Shown here: one piece after another, positions 5,214 through 5,975 of the stretch
Position numbering within the stretch: position 1 is the stretch's first letter
Layout: each line of letters starts with the position of its first letter
Assembly (NCBI GenBank): GCA_031370675.1
Contig: JANMQT010000163.1
Span: 1-5,975, forward strand
Origin: SZAS-18 sp031370675
Lineage (GTDB): Bacteria > Verrucomicrobiota > Verrucomicrobiia > Chthoniobacterales > SZAS-18
Length of the DNA stretch: 5,975 nucleotides
Direction: 5' to 3'
The notes under the pieces: model-generated
Database searches by the model: none
What the model was told of the DNA's origin: nothing
What the model saw: the letters and a program-made list of their open reading frames with translations, nothing else
Made by a program: the position numbers and the translations under genes

Positions 5214-5975
5214 CTACGGCGTCTTCACGCGGTAGAACCGCTGCGTGAAAGTCGATGCGTTCGCGTCATCAAATTGGAACGTGCCGTCGGCCGCGCTCAC
5301 GGCGGTACCAATGGCGGCGAACGACTGCACCAGATCCGGACTCGCCTGGATGGTGTAGATGGTGTTCGCCACCCCTGTGCCCTGCAAGCGAACGGTGCTG
5401 GCGGAAATCCGCGTCGTCGAAAGAATGCTGACATTTTGAAACGCGTGGATGTTATCGACACCCAGCGTGGCGATGACGATGTCGCCAATCACCGCGTTTG
5501 GACTCACCAGATGCAGAATCCGGAATTCTGCGGGACCCGTTAAAAAAGTCGCGAGCGGCGCGGGCGGTGTGGGCGGGATAGTGTTGGTCGAATTAATCGG
5601 CACCAGCGACGAAAAATTGAAGATGAAATGGTGCCATAGGCCGTCCGCCGGAATGGTCGCGCCTACCGACGACACATAACCGGAGGCTCCACCGCTGGTC
5701 AGCGCCCCCGTGGCCGAACGGAACGCAATTCGGATGGTCAACGCGGAGATACCGTTGCGCGGGTCAATGCTGATCGCCTTTAAGTCCATCTCGACCGCAT
5801 TTACTCCCGCCGCGATAAAGTTCCCGGTCCATTGAGTGGCGTTGAATCCCACCAACTTGCTACTCGGACCACTGAAACCGCCGGCCCCGATCACCAAGTA
5901 ATGATCGCCCGCTCCACCCGGCCCCCCCACGGTCACGGCCAAATCCCCAAGACCATTCACCCAGAAGTTAGACGT
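5214..5975 (-). CDS. C-terminal part of an exported beta-rich protein (5' end beyond window)
   Basis: The frame is open from the right edge to a TAG at 5214-5216 and gives the last 253 residues of a larger protein. A GTG at 5958-5960 is in frame, but codons continue beyond it (TSNFWV...), so it is not the start. Residues about 1-180 look like one beta-sandwich domain, Gly/Ser/Thr/Val-rich, with GFNATQWTGNFIAAGVNAVEMD (43-64), LTIRIAFRS (79-87), DGLWHHFIFNFSSL (111-124) and LGVDNI (171-176). The layout is reminiscent of laminin-G-like or carbohydrate-binding modules. A Pro/Thr-rich loop (131-143) interrupts it. Residues about 188-253 form a short terminal module with VRLQGTG, IYTIQASPDL, IGTAVSAADGTFQFDD and RFYRVKTP. 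I know this pattern from the C-termini of many large secreted Verrucomicrobiota proteins. There is no PEP-CTERM motif, membrane helix or basic tail at the end. Function is unknown; export and surface location are inferred. Confidence 0.75.
   Translation of the reverse strand, partial: TSNFWVNGLGDLAVTVGGPGGAGDHYLVIGAGGFSGPSSKLVGFNATQWTGNFIAAGVNAVEMDLKAISIDPRNGISALTIRIAFRSATGALTSGGASGYVSSVGATIPADGLWHHFIFNFSSLVPINSTNTIPPTPPAPLATFLTGPAEFRILHLVSPNAVIGDIVIATLGVDNIHAFQNVSILSTTRISASTVRLQGTGVANTIYTIQASPDLVQSFAAIGTAVSAADGTFQFDDANASTFTQRFYRVKTP

Noticed and set aside
5958..5975. GTG at 5958-5960 as the start of a complete small secreted protein
   Set aside because: The frame stays open to the window edge with similar residues, there is no signal peptide after the GTG, and the following sequence starts in the middle of a beta-rich domain.

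Overview
The window looks like ordinary chromosomal DNA from a GC-rich, Gram-negative-type bacterium, most likely Verrucomicrobiota (possibly the Opitutales side). The best clue is the secreted protein at the right edge. It ends in a short beta-rich module with an 'IYTIQASPDL ... IGTAVSAADGTFQF.D ... RFYRV' pattern that I associate with large exported proteins of that phylum. High G/C at third codon positions and the general lack of Shine-Dalgarno motifs fit but do not prove this. The assignment is inference.

Layout from left to right. (1) A possible C-terminal scrap of an upstream gene (1-63). (2) A complete sugar-1-phosphate nucleotidyltransferase on + (65-787). (3) On the minus strand, a small three-helix GlsB/YeaQ-type membrane protein (784-1047), whose stop codon overlaps that of the nucleotidyltransferase in a palindromic CTAG. 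(4) Upstream of it on the same strand, a large exported prolyl oligopeptidase-family serine peptidase (1141-3381). (5) A 251-bp divergent intergenic region (3382-3632) with a good -35-like hexamer facing right. (6) A MerR-type regulator (3633-4202). (7) A membrane-anchored or periplasmic M48 zinc metallopeptidase (4291-5115), probably read in the same direction as the regulator. (8) A 98-bp convergent intergenic region (5116-5213) filled with TTCGAA-type palindromes. (9) The C-terminal 253 residues of an exported beta-rich protein on the minus strand, running off the right edge (5214-5975).

Functionally, the window has two envelope-associated peptidases of different catalytic type (serine S9 and zinc M48), a small stress-type inner-membrane protein, a one-component regulator placed between the peptidases, and an unrelated sugar-nucleotide enzyme at the left. 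No mobile element, CRISPR array, tRNA or rRNA was seen. I found no convincing new multi-gene system. The points most worth checking are the palindrome cluster at 5141-5197, the possibly leaderless MerR promoter, the consistent lack of Shine-Dalgarno sequences, and the lysine-rich C-terminal tail on the S9 peptidase.
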